64,000 bases of DNA from Bacillus thuringiensis (GTDB lineage Bacteria; Bacillota; Bacilli; Bacillales; Bacillaceae_G): assembly GCF_001182785.1 (NCBI RefSeq), contig NZ_CP012099.1, positions 550,501-614,500 of the forward strand, given 5' to 3'. Below the pieces are notes generated by a model. It saw only the letters and a list, made by a program, of their open reading frames with translations, ran no database searches and was not told the DNA's origin. Position numbers and translations under genes: made by a program. Below, in pieces: positions 1-10,398 of the stretch (position 1 is its first letter; each line of letters opens with the position of its first letter).

Positions 1-1733
1 TACCAAAAACGTACACATTCGACGATGGATCAATTGTGTTCAAAACAGGAGATAAAGTATCAGAAGAAAAAATTAAGAGACTATATTGGGCTGCGAAGGA
101 AGTAAAGGCGCAGTATCACCGCGTAATTGGAAATGACAAAGCGTTAGAGCCAGGAAATGCGGATGATGTATTAACGATCGTAATTTATAATAGTCCAGAT
201 GAATATCAGTTAAATAGACAATTGTATGGATATGAAACAAACAACGGTGGAATTTATATAGAAGAAACAGGAACATTCTTTACATATGAGCGTACACCAG
301 AGCAAAGTATTTATAGTTTAGAAGAGTTATTCCGTCATGAATTTACTCATTATCTGCAAGGGAGATATGAAGTTCCTGGTTTATTTGGAAGAGGAGATAT
401 GTATCAAAATGAAAGGCTAACTTGGTTCCAAGAAGGAAATGCAGAGTTTTTCGCAGGATCTACTCGTACGAATAACGTTGTACCAAGAAAGAGTATAATT
501 AGCGGATTATCATCTGATCCTGCAAGCCGTTATACAGCAGAGCGTACACTATTTGCTAAATACGGTTCTTGGGATTTCTATAATTACTCGTTCGCATTGC
601 AGTCTTACTTATATACGCATCAGTTTGAAACATTTGATAAAATTCAAGATTTGATTCGTGCGAATGACGTGAAAAATTATGATGCATATCGTGAAAATCT
701 AAGTAAAGATCCTAAGTTAAATAAAGAGTATCAAGAGTATATGCAGCAGTTAATTGATAATCAAGATACATACACTGTACCAGAAGTAGCTGATGATTAT
801 TTAGCTGAACATGCAACGAAGTCATTAGCAGCGGTGAAGAAAGAAATTAGTGATACGTTGCCTATGAAAGATACAAAAATGACAAAACATAATTCTCAAT
901 TCTTTAATACATTTACATTAGAAGGTACGTATACAGGAAGTGTCACAAAAGGTGAATCAGAAGATTGGAAAGCGATGAGTAAAAGAGTAAATGAATCTTT
1001 AGAACAATTGGCGCAAAAAGAATGGAGTGGCTACAAAACTGTTACAGCTTACTTCGTTAATTATCGTGTGAATAGTTCAAATGAATTTGAATATGATGTA
1101 GTCTTCCATGGAATTGCGAAAGATGATGGAGAAAATAAAGCTCCAACAGTTAATATAAATGGCCCTTATAATGGGCTTGTAAAAGAGGGAATTCAATTTA
1201 ACAGTGATGGTTCAAACGATGAAGATGGAAAAATTGTTTCTTATTTATGGGAATTTGGAGATGGAAGCACAAGTGCAGAAGTGAATCCAGTACATGTATA
1301 TGAAAGAGAAGGTTCTTATAAAGTATCGTTAAGAGTAAAAGATGATAAGGGAAAAGAGAGCAGAAGCGAAACAACTGTTACGATTAAAGATGGAAGTTTA
1401 ACAGAATCAGAACCAAATAATCGTCCAGAGGAAGCAAATCGTATCGGGCTAAATAGTACTATAAAAGGTAGTCTTATTGGCGGGGACCACACTGATGTTT
1501 ATACATTTAATGTAGCATCAGCGAAAGATATCGACATTTCTGTTTTAAATGAGTATGGAATTGGGATGACATGGGTACTTCACCATGAATCGGATATGCA
1601 AAATTATGCGGCTTACGGTCAAGCTAATGGGAACCATATAGAAGCAAAATTTAATGCAAAACCAGGTAAGTATTACTTGTATGTATATAAATATGATAAT
1701 GGCGATGGAACATACGAATTGTCGGTAAAATAA
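1..1733 (+). CDS. colA: Secreted microbial collagenase (M9 family), 3' part
   Basis: The 5' end lies outside the window: the reading frame is open from base 3, upstream of the first in-window start-like GTG at 36. Numbering from that GTG, the zinc site HEFTH is at residues 101-105 and a downstream Glu in FQEGNAEF (about 133) is the likely third zinc ligand, the M9 gluzincin arrangement. A PKD domain follows (about 370-450, with the WEFGDG signature) and then a C-terminal PPC domain ending in YLYVYKYDNGDGTYELSVK, both typical collagen-binding modules of Bacillus and Clostridium collagenases. The family is secreted and degrades native collagen. B. cereus-group ColA is about 960 residues, so roughly 60% is visible. 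The promoter cannot be examined. Family assignment is firm; the symbol is by similarity. Confidence 0.93.
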   Translation, partial: PKTYTFDDGSIVFKTGDKVSEEKIKRLYWAAKEVKAQYHRVIGNDKALEPGNADDVLTIVIYNSPDEYQLNRQLYGYETNNGGIYIEETGTFFTYERTPEQSIYSLEELFRHEFTHYLQGRYEVPGLFGRGDMYQNERLTWFQEGNAEFFAGSTRTNNVVPRKSIISGLSSDPASRYTAERTLFAKYGSWDFYNYSFALQSYLYTHQFETFDKIQDLIRANDVKNYDAYRENLSKDPKLNKEYQEYMQQLIDNQDTYTVPEVADDYLAEHATKSLAAVKKEISDTLPMKDTKMTKHNSQFFNTFTLEGTYTGSVTKGESEDWKAMSKRVNESLEQLAQKEWSGYKTVTAYFVNYRVNSSNEFEYDVVFHGIAKDDGENKAPTVNINGPYNGLVKEGIQFNSDGSNDEDGKIVSYLWEFGDGSTSAEVNPVHVYEREGSYKVSLRVKDDKGKESRSETTVTIKDGSLTESEPNNRPEEANRIGLNSTIKGSLIGGDHTDVYTFNVASAKDIDISVLNEYGIGMTWVLHHESDMQNYAAYGQANGNHIEAKFNAKPGKYYLYVYKYDNGDGTYELSVK

Positions 1734-1859
1734 GTTCTTTTCCAATGTATGTTTAACTTTACTTTTTGTGGAAAATAGTATATTATATAGATATATAATA
1801 TATCGGTTATTTTCTAGGAGGAGCCTGTCACAATAGGTTTCTCCTGTTCTTTTTTAGAG

Positions 1860-1882
1860 GCCTGTCTTACAGGCTTTTCTTT
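1860..1882 (+). terminator. Probable intrinsic terminator after collagenase
   Basis: A 6-bp stem (GCCTGT, CTT loop, ACAGGC) is followed by TTTTCTTT. It lies about 125 bp past the collagenase stop and before yuaF. Confidence 0.6.
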
Positions 1883-1979
1883 AAAGGGTAAATAACTGAA
1901 AATTAAGAACGATGATCTTTGAAAGAGGTGGGGCATACACATAACAAAAAAGGGATTGTTTAAGAAAGGGGGATAAGAA

Positions 1980-2528
1980 ATGGTCTTGTTTGGTTATCCA
2001 CTTGAAACAATTTATTTATATGGATTTATTATTGCTACTATACTCACTGTTATTTATATCTTCTTTGGAGATATATTTGAATCGATATTTAGTTTTGGGG
2101 GCGGATCTGTATCCGTTGTTACTTTATTACTTAGTTTTTTCGCCATGTTATGTGGACTTAGTTATATAGGAGAATATTTATTTTCCTTTAATAGCATTCT
2201 TATTTTCGGGGCTGCATGTGCTATATCCTTTATTGGTGTATTTATAATGAAAATATTAATTTTAAAGCCGATTGCAGAAGCAGAACAAAATACCGTACAA
2301 CGTATGGATGAATTTATCGGTTGCAAAGGAGAAGTCATTACGACAATTCCTACAGAAGGATTTGGTGAAGTATTAATTTCATCCCAATTTGGAAGTAATG
2401 CAATCCCAGCTAAAACAGTTGGAAAAAAAGACATTTCGCAAGGAACAGAGGTTATTATCGAGGGAGTCCAAGATGGTGTTTTACTTGTACAAAACATCGC
2501 TTATTCTTTAAAGAAACCAAAATTATAA
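1980..2528 (+). CDS. yuaF: NfeD-like membrane protein, flotillin partner (YuaF)
   Basis: This 182-residue protein has three or four N-terminal membrane segments (about 10-30, 38-58, 62-85) and a C-terminal soluble beta-rich domain (about 105-180: GCKGEVITTIPTEGFGEVLI...VIIEGV) that fits the NfeD OB-fold. NfeD proteins sit next to flotillin/stomatin genes; this one is 12 bp upstream of floT, the B. subtilis yuaF-yuaG order. In B. subtilis it works with flotillin in membrane-fluidity and lipid-domain functions and is sigma-W dependent; I did not find a convincing sigma-W promoter here. The start follows AAAGGGGG. The third gene of the B. subtilis operon (yuaI) is absent, since a chemoreceptor follows floT. 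Confidence 0.85.
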   Translation: MVLFGYPLETIYLYGFIIATILTVIYIFFGDIFESIFSFGGGSVSVVTLLLSFFAMLCGLSYIGEYLFSFNSILIFGAACAISFIGVFIMKILILKPIAEAEQNTVQRMDEFIGCKGEVITTIPTEGFGEVLISSQFGSNAIPAKTVGKKDISQGTEVIIEGVQDGVLLVQNIAYSLKKPKL

Positions 2529-2540
2529 GGGGGAATTTAC

Positions 2541-4121
2541 ATGACGATTCCATTAATTATCGGTGGAGTTTTACTCGCAATTTTAATTCTACTCATTTTA
2601 GTATTTATTACGAAGTATCGTACGGTTGGTCCGGATGAAGCGTTAATTGTTACAGGGAACTGGCTTGGTGGAGGAAAGAATGTAGTTACCACTGATGATG
2701 GAAAGAAGATTAAGATTATTCGTGGGGGCGGTACTTTCGTAGTTCCAATTATGCAAAGAGCAGAGCCTTTAAGCTTATTAAACTATAAATTAGAAGTTGG
2801 TACACGTGATACGTATACGAAACAAGGTGTACCGATCACAGTAAACGGTGTTTCTATTATTAAAGTGGGATCAACAATTGAAGAAGTTTCCACGGCAGCT
2901 GAACAATATTTAGGAAAAGAAACAGAAGAGTTAAAAATAGAAGCAAAAGAAGTTTTAGAAGGGCATCTCCGTGCTATCTTATCTTCTATGACAGTAGAAG
3001 ATGCGTATAGTAATAGAGAGCAATTTGCTCAAAAGGTACATGAAGTAGCTTCTACAGATTTAAAGAAGATGGGACTTCGCATTGTTTCCTTCACAATTAA
3101 AGAAATAATGGATAAAAACGGATACTTGGATGCGCTTGGTCAGCCACAAATTGCGACAGTTAAGCGTGATGCAACAATTGCGAACGCAGAGCGTGAAAAA
3201 GAAGCACGTATTGAAAAAGCACGTGCAGAAAAAGAAGCAAAAGAAGCAGAATATCAACGTGATGCACAGATCGCTGAAGCTGAAAAACATAAAGAATTAA
3301 AAGTACAGTCCTATAAGAGGGAACAAGAGCAAGCACGTGCAGATGCGGATCTTTCTTACGAATTACAACAAGCGAAAGCACAACAAGGTGTTACAGAAGA
3401 GCAAATGCGCGTTAAAATCATTGAGCGTGAGAAACAAATTGAATTAGAAGAAAAAGAGATTGCGCGTCGTGAAAAGCAATATGATGCAGAAGTTAAGAAA
3501 AAAGCCGATGCAGATCGCTATGCTGTTGAGCAATCAGCGGAAGCAGAGAAAGTAAAACAAATTAAAAAAGCCGATGCGGATCAATATAAGATTGAAGCAG
3601 AAGCGAGAGCACGTGCAGAAGAAGTACGTGTAGAAGGTTTAGCGAAGGCGGAAATTGAAAAAGCACAAGGTCAAGCGAAAGCGGAAGTACAAAAAGCGCA
3701 AGGTACAGCAGAGGCTGATGTTATTAGGTTAAAAGGTTTAGCAGAGGCAGAAGCGAAACAAAAAATCGCAGAAGCATTTGAATTATATGGTCAAGCGGCA
3801 ATTATGGATATGGTTCTTAAAATGCTTCCAAGTTATGCGAAGGAACTTGCAAGTCCGCTTAGTAATATTGATAAAATCACAGTTGTCGATACAGGCGGCG
3901 GTGGTAAAAATAGCGGGGCCGGAAAAGTTGCGGGTTATGCGACTGATTTAATGGCAACGATGCAAGAAACGTTAAAAGCTTCTTCTGGCATTGACTTAAA
4001 AGAGCTATTAGAAGGATTTGCAGGAAAAGGAGCGGTACAACAATTATCAAGCGATAAACCTGTTGTATCTGTAGTAGAAGATGGGAAAAAAGAAGTAGAA
4101 AAAGATAAAGATAAAGAATAA
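2541..4121 (+). CDS. floT: Flotillin (FloT/YuaG)
   Basis: Flotillin of 526 residues, close to the B. subtilis YuaG length. It has an N-terminal hydrophobic hairpin (about 3-23), a PHB/SPFH domain (about 28-200), then a long heptad-rich Ala/Glu/Lys coiled coil (about 210-415) with the repeating EAEKEA/KADADRY patterns of flotillins, and a Gly-rich stretch (DTGGGGKNSGAG) before an acidic/lysine-rich tail. Flotillins scaffold membrane microdomains that influence kinase signalling, secretion and fluidity. It is co-directional with yuaF, 12 bp apart, with SD AAGGGGG. No frameshift or missing part. Confidence 0.93.
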   Translation: MTIPLIIGGVLLAILILLILVFITKYRTVGPDEALIVTGNWLGGGKNVVTTDDGKKIKIIRGGGTFVVPIMQRAEPLSLLNYKLEVGTRDTYTKQGVPITVNGVSIIKVGSTIEEVSTAAEQYLGKETEELKIEAKEVLEGHLRAILSSMTVEDAYSNREQFAQKVHEVASTDLKKMGLRIVSFTIKEIMDKNGYLDALGQPQIATVKRDATIANAEREKEARIEKARAEKEAKEAEYQRDAQIAEAEKHKELKVQSYKREQEQARADADLSYELQQAKAQQGVTEEQMRVKIIEREKQIELEEKEIARREKQYDAEVKKKADADRYAVEQSAEAEKVKQIKKADADQYKIEAEARARAEEVRVEGLAKAEIEKAQGQAKAEVQKAQGTAEADVIRLKGLAEAEAKQKIAEAFELYGQAAIMDMVLKMLPSYAKELASPLSNIDKITVVDTGGGGKNSGAGKVAGYATDLMATMQETLKASSGIDLKELLEGFAGKGAVQQLSSDKPVVSVVEDGKKEVEKDKDKE

Positions 4122-4138
4122 TAAGGTGGAAAGAACCT

Positions 4139-4163
4139 CTAGTAATTGAAATACTAGAGGTTC
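4139..4163 (+). terminator. Inverted repeat downstream of floT
   Basis: CCTCTAGTA and TACTAGAGG form a stem of at least 9 bp (extendable with GAA/TTC) 10-40 bp after the floT stop. The T-run is poor (TCCTATG), so terminator function is plausible but not certain. Confidence 0.5.
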
Positions 4164-4369
4164 TCCTATGAATTATAATATTTCGAATAATATACATTTT
4201 TATACATTGTTTTAATTATTTAATTTATATAGAATGAAAAAGATATGTATCAATTCTTTAGATCTATAAAAAGATAGAGAGTCTCATCGATACATTTAAA
4301 TCGTATTATTTTTATAGAAAGATTAAATGTTAATTAATTACATTTAAAACGGTATGGAGGGGTAGAAGT

Positions 4370-6346
4370 ATGTTTCAAGGGAAATTAAGGAGTAGTAGTT
4401 TAAAAACAAAGTTACTTGTATCATTTATTATTATTTTAATTCTTCCAAGTATTGTAATTGGTTGGACGTCTTATCAACAAGCGAAGAAGAATTTTAATGA
4501 AACAATTTTAAACTCGGCGAAAGATAATATAAAAATTTTGGATAATGTAATTAATAAGGAATTGGATAGTAAAAAAATAGATGCAACTTATTTTACGAAA
4601 TTATTCACACAATCAAGTTACCAAGCAGATCAAATTCAAAACATACAAAATAAACTAGAAGAATACAACAAACTACATCCAGAAATGGAAGCAATCTATA
4701 CAGGATCTAGTAATGGACAGTTCATTCAATCACCAGCTATTCAGATGCCAGATGGATATAATCCTACAGAAAGAGATTGGTATAAAGAGGCAGTGAAGAA
4801 AAGCGGAGAAGTAATTGTAACTGCTCCATATAAGTCAAAAACGACAGGGAATATTGTTATTACACTAGCAAAACAAAACGAGGATAAAAGTGGAGTTCTT
4901 GGGATTGACTTAATCATTAATGATATTGTTACTACTTCCAAGATGGTTAATATCGGTAAGGAAGGATATGTAGCGATATTTGATCAAGATAAAAATGTAG
5001 TAGCGCACCCGAAAATGAAGCCAGGAGAGAAATTAGAAGAGAAACTTAGTAAAGAATTGTATAAACAGGAAGCTGGGGATTTTCATTATTCATTAGATGG
5101 TGAAGATCGCAATATCACTTTTAAAACGAATAAGAAAACTGGATGGAAAATAGCAGGAATTATGCCTTCCAAAGAAATTATCGAAGCGGCTGAACCTATT
5201 TTCTATAAAACAATAACTGTTCTTGGAATTTCACTAATAATCGGTGGGATTGTAATTTACTTCATAATTGCGTCTATTATTAAACCGTTAAAACAACTTG
5301 TCATATCATCGAAGAAGATTAGTGAAGGTGATTTAACAGAATCAATTACAGTTCATTCTAAAGATGAAATTGGACAGCTAGGAGAAAGTTTTAACGAGAT
5401 GGCTGCATCGTTACAAAGTGTCATTTCCAATATAAACACTTCAGCAAGTCATGTAGCGGCATCTTCAGAAGAATTAACAGCTAGTATGAAGCAGACAAGC
5501 GAAGCAACGGAACAAATTACACAGGCTATAGAGCAAGTATCAAGTGGTGCAGAAATACAAACGAAAGAAGTTGAAGAAGGAGCAACATTGTTAGAAGAAG
5601 TTACAGAAGGAATTCAGCGTGTTGCAGATAGTTCTTCATTAGTATCTACAGCCTCTATGTATACGAAGAAAAAAGCTGAAAATGGTGGGAAGTTAGTTGA
5701 ACAAACTGTGAATCAAATGCAATTAATTCATGAGTCTGTTTCACAGTCAGACAAAATCATTGGTTTGTTAGATGATAAGTCGAAACAAATTGGAGCAATC
5801 CTTGAAGTAATTCAACATATTGCAGAACAGACAAATTTATTAGCGTTAAATGCGGCAATTGAGGCTGCAAGAGCTGGAGAGCAAGGTAGAGGATTTGCAA
5901 TTGTAGCAGATGAAGTGCGAAAGCTAGCAGAACAATCAGGACAGTCTTCTACGGAAATTGGGAAACTAGTGAAAGAGATTCAATTTGATATAAAAGAAAC
6001 AGTAAGCTCTATGAATCAAGTTGGAGCAGAAGTACAATCAGGACTTGTAGTTGCAAATGAAACGAAGCAAAGCTTTGTCGAAATATTGAAGTCTACAAAT
6101 GATACAGTTGTACAAATTGATAGCATGGTAGATGTAGCAAAACAAATGACGGTAGATGCAAAACAAGTAAGTGCATCTATTAATGAAATTGCAGCTACGA
6201 TTGAAGAAAATGCCGCAAGTGTTCAAAATATTGCTGGTTCCTCTGAGGAACAATTAGCTTCAGTAGATGAAATAAATGCAGCAGCAGTCCATTTATCACA
6301 AATGGCAGAAGAATTACAAGAGATGATTGGTAAGTTTAAAATATAA
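4370..6346 (+). CDS. Methyl-accepting chemotaxis protein, dCache sensor
   Basis: A 658-residue transmembrane chemoreceptor. TM1 is at about 17-37 ([18 protein letters not shown]), followed by an extracellular dCache-type domain (about 40-280, including [14 protein letters not shown], a ligand-pocket motif of Cache chemoreceptors), TM2 at about 283-305, a HAMP domain, and the cytoplasmic signalling domain with the conserved hairpin tip ([20 protein letters not shown], about 500-520). It is a close paralogue of the receptor at 23983-25965. Both sit immediately upstream of a CitS/MalK-type two-component locus and a carboxylate transporter, so an organic acid ligand is a reasonable inference; the ligand itself cannot be read. 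SD GGAGGGG, ATG 4370. Confidence 0.93.
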   Translation: MFQGKLRSSSLKTKLLVSFIIILILPSIVIGWTSYQQAKKNFNETILNSAKDNIKILDNVINKELDSKKIDATYFTKLFTQSSYQADQIQNIQNKLEEYNKLHPEMEAIYTGSSNGQFIQSPAIQMPDGYNPTERDWYKEAVKKSGEVIVTAPYKSKTTGNIVITLAKQNEDKSGVLGIDLIINDIVTTSKMVNIGKEGYVAIFDQDKNVVAHPKMKPGEKLEEKLSKELYKQEAGDFHYSLDGEDRNITFKTNKKTGWKIAGIMPSKEIIEAAEPIFYKTITVLGISLIIGGIVIYFIIASIIKPLKQLVISSKKISEGDLTESITVHSKDEIGQLGESFNEMAASLQSVISNINTSASHVAASSEELTASMKQTSEATEQITQAIEQVSSGAEIQTKEVEEGATLLEEVTEGIQRVADSSSLVSTASMYTKKKAENGGKLVEQTVNQMQLIHESVSQSDKIIGLLDDKSKQIGAILEVIQHIAEQTNLLALNAAIEAARAGEQGRGFAIVADEVRKLAEQSGQSSTEIGKLVKEIQFDIKETVSSMNQVGAEVQSGLVVANETKQSFVEILKSTNDTVVQIDSMVDVAKQMTVDAKQVSASINEIAATIEENAASVQNIAGSSEEQLASVDEINAAAVHLSQMAEELQEMIGKFKI

Positions 6347-6359
6347 TAATAAACTGTTA

Positions 6360-6396
6360 AGAAACGAAGTAGTACTTATGCTTCGTTTCTTTTTTT
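6360..6396 (+). terminator. Intrinsic terminator after chemoreceptor
   Basis: GAAACGAAG and CTTCGTTTC form a 9-bp stem (positions 361-369 and 381-389 of the 6-kb block), followed by seven T. Confidence 0.85.
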
Positions 6397-6496
6397 ATGA
6401 AGATAAAAAAGAAAGAAATATATAGTAACCGTGTTATGATAATAAAAAACTGTATTTTCTTTAAATTCTATCTTTAATCATGTTAGGGGAATGGTT

Positions 6497-8098
6497 TTGA
6501 AATTTAAAAAATTAAAACTCCAACCGAGAATTACATTAACTATTAGTACACTTATTTTAGTTGTACTTATGCTAACGAGTTATTTATTTTATTACATATT
6601 ATCTGAAACGGTAGAAGAGCAAATTGGTAAACGGGCCTTGCATGTTGCGAAAACAGTTGCCGCGATACCAGAAATTCAGGAAGCTTTTCAAAAAGAAAAT
6701 CCAGCTTCTATTATTCAGCCAATCGCAGAAAAAATTCGAATTGATACAGAGGCTGACTTTATTGTAGTTGGAAATAAAGAGGGGATTCGATATGCACATC
6801 CTGAGCGAGATAAAATAGGAGAAGCGATGATTGGTGGAGATAACAAAGGCGTTTTATTAGAAGGAAAATCATATGTTTCGAAAGCAACTGGATCATTAGG
6901 CCCTTCATTACGCGGAAAAGTTCCAATCCGTAATCAGGAAAATGAAATCATTGGTGTGGTGTCTGTTGGATTTTCAATGGCTGATATTCATGGAGCAGTA
7001 GAAGTGTATGGAAAGCGGGTATTTTGGATTACAATAATAGGTCTTTTAATTGGGATAATCGGCTCTATATATTTAGCGGCAAGTATAAAAAGAATGATGT
7101 TCGGGATGGAACCAGAAGAAATTTCATCTTTATATGAAGAGCATAGTACAGTGATTCAATCTGTACGTGAAGGGATTATTGTAATCGATAAAAATGGCAG
7201 GATTAGTTTAGTAAATCAAGCAGCTTATGATATTCTTTCGCTAGATAAACAACAAAATATTATTGGGGAATTTATTTTAAATGTAATTCCTAATTCAACG
7301 ATATTAGATGTACTTCAAACTGGTGAAGAACAGTTTGATCGCCAATTAAATATAAAAGGACAGGCTGTTATTGCGAACCGTCTACCTATTAAAGTAAAGA
7401 ATAAAGTAACTGGCGTTGTATCGAGCTTACGTTTGAAATCTGAAATGGATCAGTTAACAGCAGAATTATCTCAGACGAAGCAATATACAGAGGCATTACG
7501 AGCGCAAACGCACGAATATAACAATTTAATGTATACGCTTTCAGGTCTTATCCAATTAGAATCATACGAAGATGCTTTAGAGCTTATTCATAAGGAAACA
7601 GCGGTATATCAAGATTTTGTTCAATTTATTATGAAGCGGATTCAAAATCCATGGCTAGGTGGAATTTTAATTGGATTTTATAATAGAGCACGAGAGTTGA
7701 AGATTGATTTTATGCTAGATAGAGAAAGTGGTTTAGACAAATTAAGTCCACATATTGAGAGTAATTATGTCGTTTCTATTTTAGGAAATTTAATTACGAA
7801 TGCATTTGAAGCAATTGAAAAAAATGAAGAGAATGATAAGAAAGTAAGGATGTTTGTAACTGATATTGGAGAAGAAATATTAATTGAAGTGGAAGATTCA
7901 GGGCAAGGGATTCATGATGAAATAATTACTAGCATATTCTATAAAGGCTTTTCGACGAAAGAAGGAGGAGAGCGAGGATATGGATTAGCAAAAGTGAAAG
8001 AGTTAGTAGAAGATTTAAATGGAAGTATTGCAATTGAAAAAGGGGATTTAGGTGGTGCGTTATTTATTATTGCACTACCGAAAGAGAGAGGCGAATAG
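6497..8098 (+). CDS. citS: Sensor histidine kinase, DcuS/CitA family (CitS-like)
   Basis: A membrane kinase with TM1 (about 13-35), a periplasmic PDC/Cache sensor (about 40-165, with the GGDNKGVLLEGKSYVSKATG segment typical of CitA/DcuS), TM2 (about 173-195), a PAS domain (about 210-310), an SPOB-type H-box (RAQTHEYNNLMYTLSGL, His near residue 339) and an HATPase domain (NLITNAFEAIEKN; GYGLAKVKEL). The family senses extracellular di/tricarboxylates. Start: SD AGGGGA ends directly before ATG 6491, leaving no spacing; in-frame TTG 6497 has 6 bp spacing and is preferred. The response regulator follows 2 bp later and a citrate transporter is convergent beyond it, matching B. subtilis citS-citT-citM. 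Citrate as ligand is inferred from context. Confidence 0.88.
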   Translation: MKFKKLKLQPRITLTISTLILVVLMLTSYLFYYILSETVEEQIGKRALHVAKTVAAIPEIQEAFQKENPASIIQPIAEKIRIDTEADFIVVGNKEGIRYAHPERDKIGEAMIGGDNKGVLLEGKSYVSKATGSLGPSLRGKVPIRNQENEIIGVVSVGFSMADIHGAVEVYGKRVFWITIIGLLIGIIGSIYLAASIKRMMFGMEPEEISSLYEEHSTVIQSVREGIIVIDKNGRISLVNQAAYDILSLDKQQNIIGEFILNVIPNSTILDVLQTGEEQFDRQLNIKGQAVIANRLPIKVKNKVTGVVSSLRLKSEMDQLTAELSQTKQYTEALRAQTHEYNNLMYTLSGLIQLESYEDALELIHKETAVYQDFVQFIMKRIQNPWLGGILIGFYNRARELKIDFMLDRESGLDKLSPHIESNYVVSILGNLITNAFEAIEKNEENDKKVRMFVTDIGEEILIEVEDSGQGIHDEIITSIFYKGFSTKEGGERGYGLAKVKELVEDLNGSIAIEKGDLGGALFIIALPKERGE

Positions 8099-8100
8099 TA

Positions 8101-8793
8101 ATGGGTGAGGAGATTGAAGTATTAATTGTAGAAGATGATATTCGGATTGCTGACATTCATCGTCGTTTTACTGAAAAAATTGAGGGATTTAAAGTAATTG
8201 GAACGGCAACGACTGGAGAACAAGCGAAAGAATGGCTAGAGCTTGTGAAGCCACAGCTTGTTTTATTAGATGTGTACTTACCTGATATGCAAGGAACGGA
8301 ACTTGTCACATATATTAGGCATCATTTGCACGATACAGATATTATTATGATTACAGCGGCATCGGAAACAGATGTAGTGAGGCACGCCCTGCGGGGCGGA
8401 GTAACAGATTATATCGTAAAGCCACTAATGTTTGATCGATTTAAAGCAAGTCTAGAAGGCTATCAAAAAAAGATTATACAGTTAAAGAAGAACAATCAAT
8501 TATCTACGGAACAAATTGAATATTTATGGTCTCAAAGAGGTGTGAAGGGAGATCAAATAGAATATGCCCCGAAAGGGATAGATCCTTATACTTTAGCGAA
8601 AGTAAAAAAGCATATGTTAACAGTTAATAAAGAAGGGATTACAGCAGAAATGTTAAGCTCAATGATTGGAGTAAGCCGATCAACGGCAAGGCGCTATTTA
8701 GAGTATTTGATATCTGGGAAGAAAGTCCACGCAGAGCTAATATATGGAAGTGTTGGGAGACCGGAGAGACGTTATTTTCTTGCTTCTTCATAA
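8101..8793 (+). CDS. citT: Response regulator, CitB family (CitT-like)
   Basis: A 230-residue regulator with an N-terminal receiver (VEDD acidic pair near 11-13, phospho-acceptor Asp in LLDVYLPDM near 57, Lys in VKPL near 103) and a C-terminal winged-helix/HTH-type DNA-binding region (about 160-225, ISAEMLSSMIGVSRSTARRYLEYL-like). This is the CitT/DctR/MalR architecture partnered with DcuS-type kinases. It is probably translationally coupled to the kinase. Expected role: activate the citrate transporter at 8840-10144. Its probable target site is discussed with the inverted repeat at 10232-10253. Confidence 0.88.
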   Translation: MGEEIEVLIVEDDIRIADIHRRFTEKIEGFKVIGTATTGEQAKEWLELVKPQLVLLDVYLPDMQGTELVTYIRHHLHDTDIIMITAASETDVVRHALRGGVTDYIVKPLMFDRFKASLEGYQKKIIQLKKNNQLSTEQIEYLWSQRGVKGDQIEYAPKGIDPYTLAKVKKHMLTVNKEGITAEMLSSMIGVSRSTARRYLEYLISGKKVHAELIYGSVGRPERRYFLASS

Positions 8794-8794
8794 T

Positions 8795-8834
8795 AAAAAA
8801 CAGTAGAGGATTTTATTTCTTCTACTGTTTTTTT
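8795..8834. terminator. Bidirectional terminator between convergent citT and citM
   Basis: ACAGTAGA and TCTACTGT form the stem, flanked by A6 on one side and T7 on the other, so it can serve both convergent genes. Confidence 0.85.
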
Positions 8835-8839
8835 GCATC

Positions 8840-10144
8840 TTATATTGGAATAATCCCAATTACAATTCCGGTAATTAACATAACCATTGTCGTTCCAACG
8901 GCCCACAATAAAGTGAAGCGTTGATGTTCACCGAAATCAACTTTGGCCATTCCAACCAATAAATAAGTGGAAGCGACAAGCGGACTTAATAAGTGAACGG
9001 GTTGCCCAAGTAAGGAAGCGCGTCCCATTTCAGCTGCACTAATTCCGTAAGTAGCAGCAGCTTTCGTCAAGATAGGTAATACCCCGAAGTAAAATGCATC
9101 ATTAGACATGAAAAATGTGAATGGCATACTGAGAAGTGCTGTAATAATTGGTAGTTGTGGTCCAAGTGCATCTGGTATAAGAGTTACTACACTGTTAGCC
9201 ATTGCATCTACCATTTTTGTTCCAGATAAAATACCAGTGAAAATACCGGCAGCAAATACGAGAGAAACAACTGCTAATACATTCCCTGCATGAGAAGCAA
9301 TACGTTCTTTCTGTTGCTCTAAGTTTGGATAGTTAATCATAACAGCAATAGCAAAAGCGACTGTAAATAAAACAGGTAACGGCATAACTTCTAGTATGAG
9401 ACAGACAAGTAATGTAGCAGTTAATAAAAAGTTAATCCATAGAAGTTTAGGACGTTTATGCGCTGCGGCTTCGACAGTTGCAGCTTGCTCATCCATTGTT
9501 TGCATTTGTTTTAAATACTGTACATCCATAATACCTAAACGTTTTCTTTCTTTTTTTCCAAGATAGTAGGCAACGAGAATAACCCAAATTGCACCAGCAA
9601 TCATTCCTGGAATAAGAGGTGTAAATAATTCGGAAGCCTCAAGTCCAAGTGCGCTCATAACACGAGCTGTGGGTCCACCCCAAGGTGTAAGGTTTGTTAC
9701 TCCTGCCCCTAACATAACAACTCCAGCTAATATGAGGGGGTTCATTCCAAGGCGCTTATATAGTGGATACATTGCGGAAACTGTAATCATGTATGTTGTT
9801 GTACCATCACCATCTAGAGAAACGATAATAGTCAATATAGCCGTTCCGACAACGATTTTTAAAGGATCTCCTTTTACAAATTTTAAAATCTTACTAATGA
9901 CAGGATCGAATAAACCGCTATCAATCATAATTCCAAAATATAAAATAGCGAACATAAGCATAATACCAGTAGGTGCTAATTTTTGAATCCCCTCTAACAT
10001 CATAGGCCCCATATTGGCATAGAATCCGCCAATTACTGCAAAAACACTCGGAATTAATATTAAGGCTACTAGTGCTGACATACGTTTCGTCATAATTAAA
10101 AACATAAAGACAAATACCATCGCAAATCCAAGTAGTGCTAACAT
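8840..10144 (-). CDS. citM: Citrate transporter, CitMHS family
   Basis: A 434-residue polytopic membrane protein, the same length as B. subtilis CitM, with about a dozen hydrophobic segments beginning MLALLGFAMVFVFMFLIM. It has the CitMHS-family signatures SLDGDGTTTYMITVSAMYPLYKR and NLTPWGGPTARVMSALG. The family imports citrate complexed with divalent metal (Mg for CitM, Ca for CitH) with protons; which metal is used cannot be decided here. It is convergent with the citS/citT pair that likely controls it. A perfect cre site lies 22-36 bp before its start, implying glucose repression through CcpA. SD is GGGGGAAATT. Confidence 0.9.
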   Translation of the reverse strand: MLALLGFAMVFVFMFLIMTKRMSALVALILIPSVFAVIGGFYANMGPMMLEGIQKLAPTGIMLMFAILYFGIMIDSGLFDPVISKILKFVKGDPLKIVVGTAILTIIVSLDGDGTTTYMITVSAMYPLYKRLGMNPLILAGVVMLGAGVTNLTPWGGPTARVMSALGLEASELFTPLIPGMIAGAIWVILVAYYLGKKERKRLGIMDVQYLKQMQTMDEQAATVEAAAHKRPKLLWINFLLTATLLVCLILEVMPLPVLFTVAFAIAVMINYPNLEQQKERIASHAGNVLAVVSLVFAAGIFTGILSGTKMVDAMANSVVTLIPDALGPQLPIITALLSMPFTFFMSNDAFYFGVLPILTKAAATYGISAAEMGRASLLGQPVHLLSPLVASTYLLVGMAKVDFGEHQRFTLLWAVGTTMVMLITGIVIGIIPI

Positions 10145-10165
10145 GTAATTTCCCCCTCAAAAGAA

Positions 10166-10180
10166 TGATTGCGCTTTCAA
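10166..10180 (-). promoter_or_regulatory. CcpA operator (cre) in citM leader
   Basis: On the minus strand the sequence is TTGAAAGCGCAATCA, which matches the Bacillus cre consensus WTGNAANCGNWNNCW at every position. It lies just upstream of the citM SD, a position suited to transcriptional roadblock. Confidence 0.8.
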
Positions 10181-10231
10181 AATAGAATAAAAATTCAGAA
10201 AAAGGTTTTTTATTTATAATAAAAGCATCTA

Positions 10232-10253
10232 TTCAAATGGTAAATAATTTGAA
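10232..10253 (-). promoter_or_regulatory. Inverted repeat upstream of citM, possible regulator site
   Basis: TTCAAAT, 8 bp, ATTTGAA: a 7-bp perfect inverted repeat about 90 bp upstream of citM. Placement fits an activator site for the CitT-like regulator, but the CitT consensus is not something I can match here. Confidence 0.4.
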
Positions 10254-10398
10254 AAATAACATCATTAGAAGCATAATTTTTATTTTGTTCATTTTGTTCA
10301 CGGTAGTTAATTTGAATTTTTAAAAAGTAAGCCGCTCCTCGTAAGAATGGTAGAATAAGATGAAAATAGTGAAGTGTGAAATAGGGAGTAGATGTTAT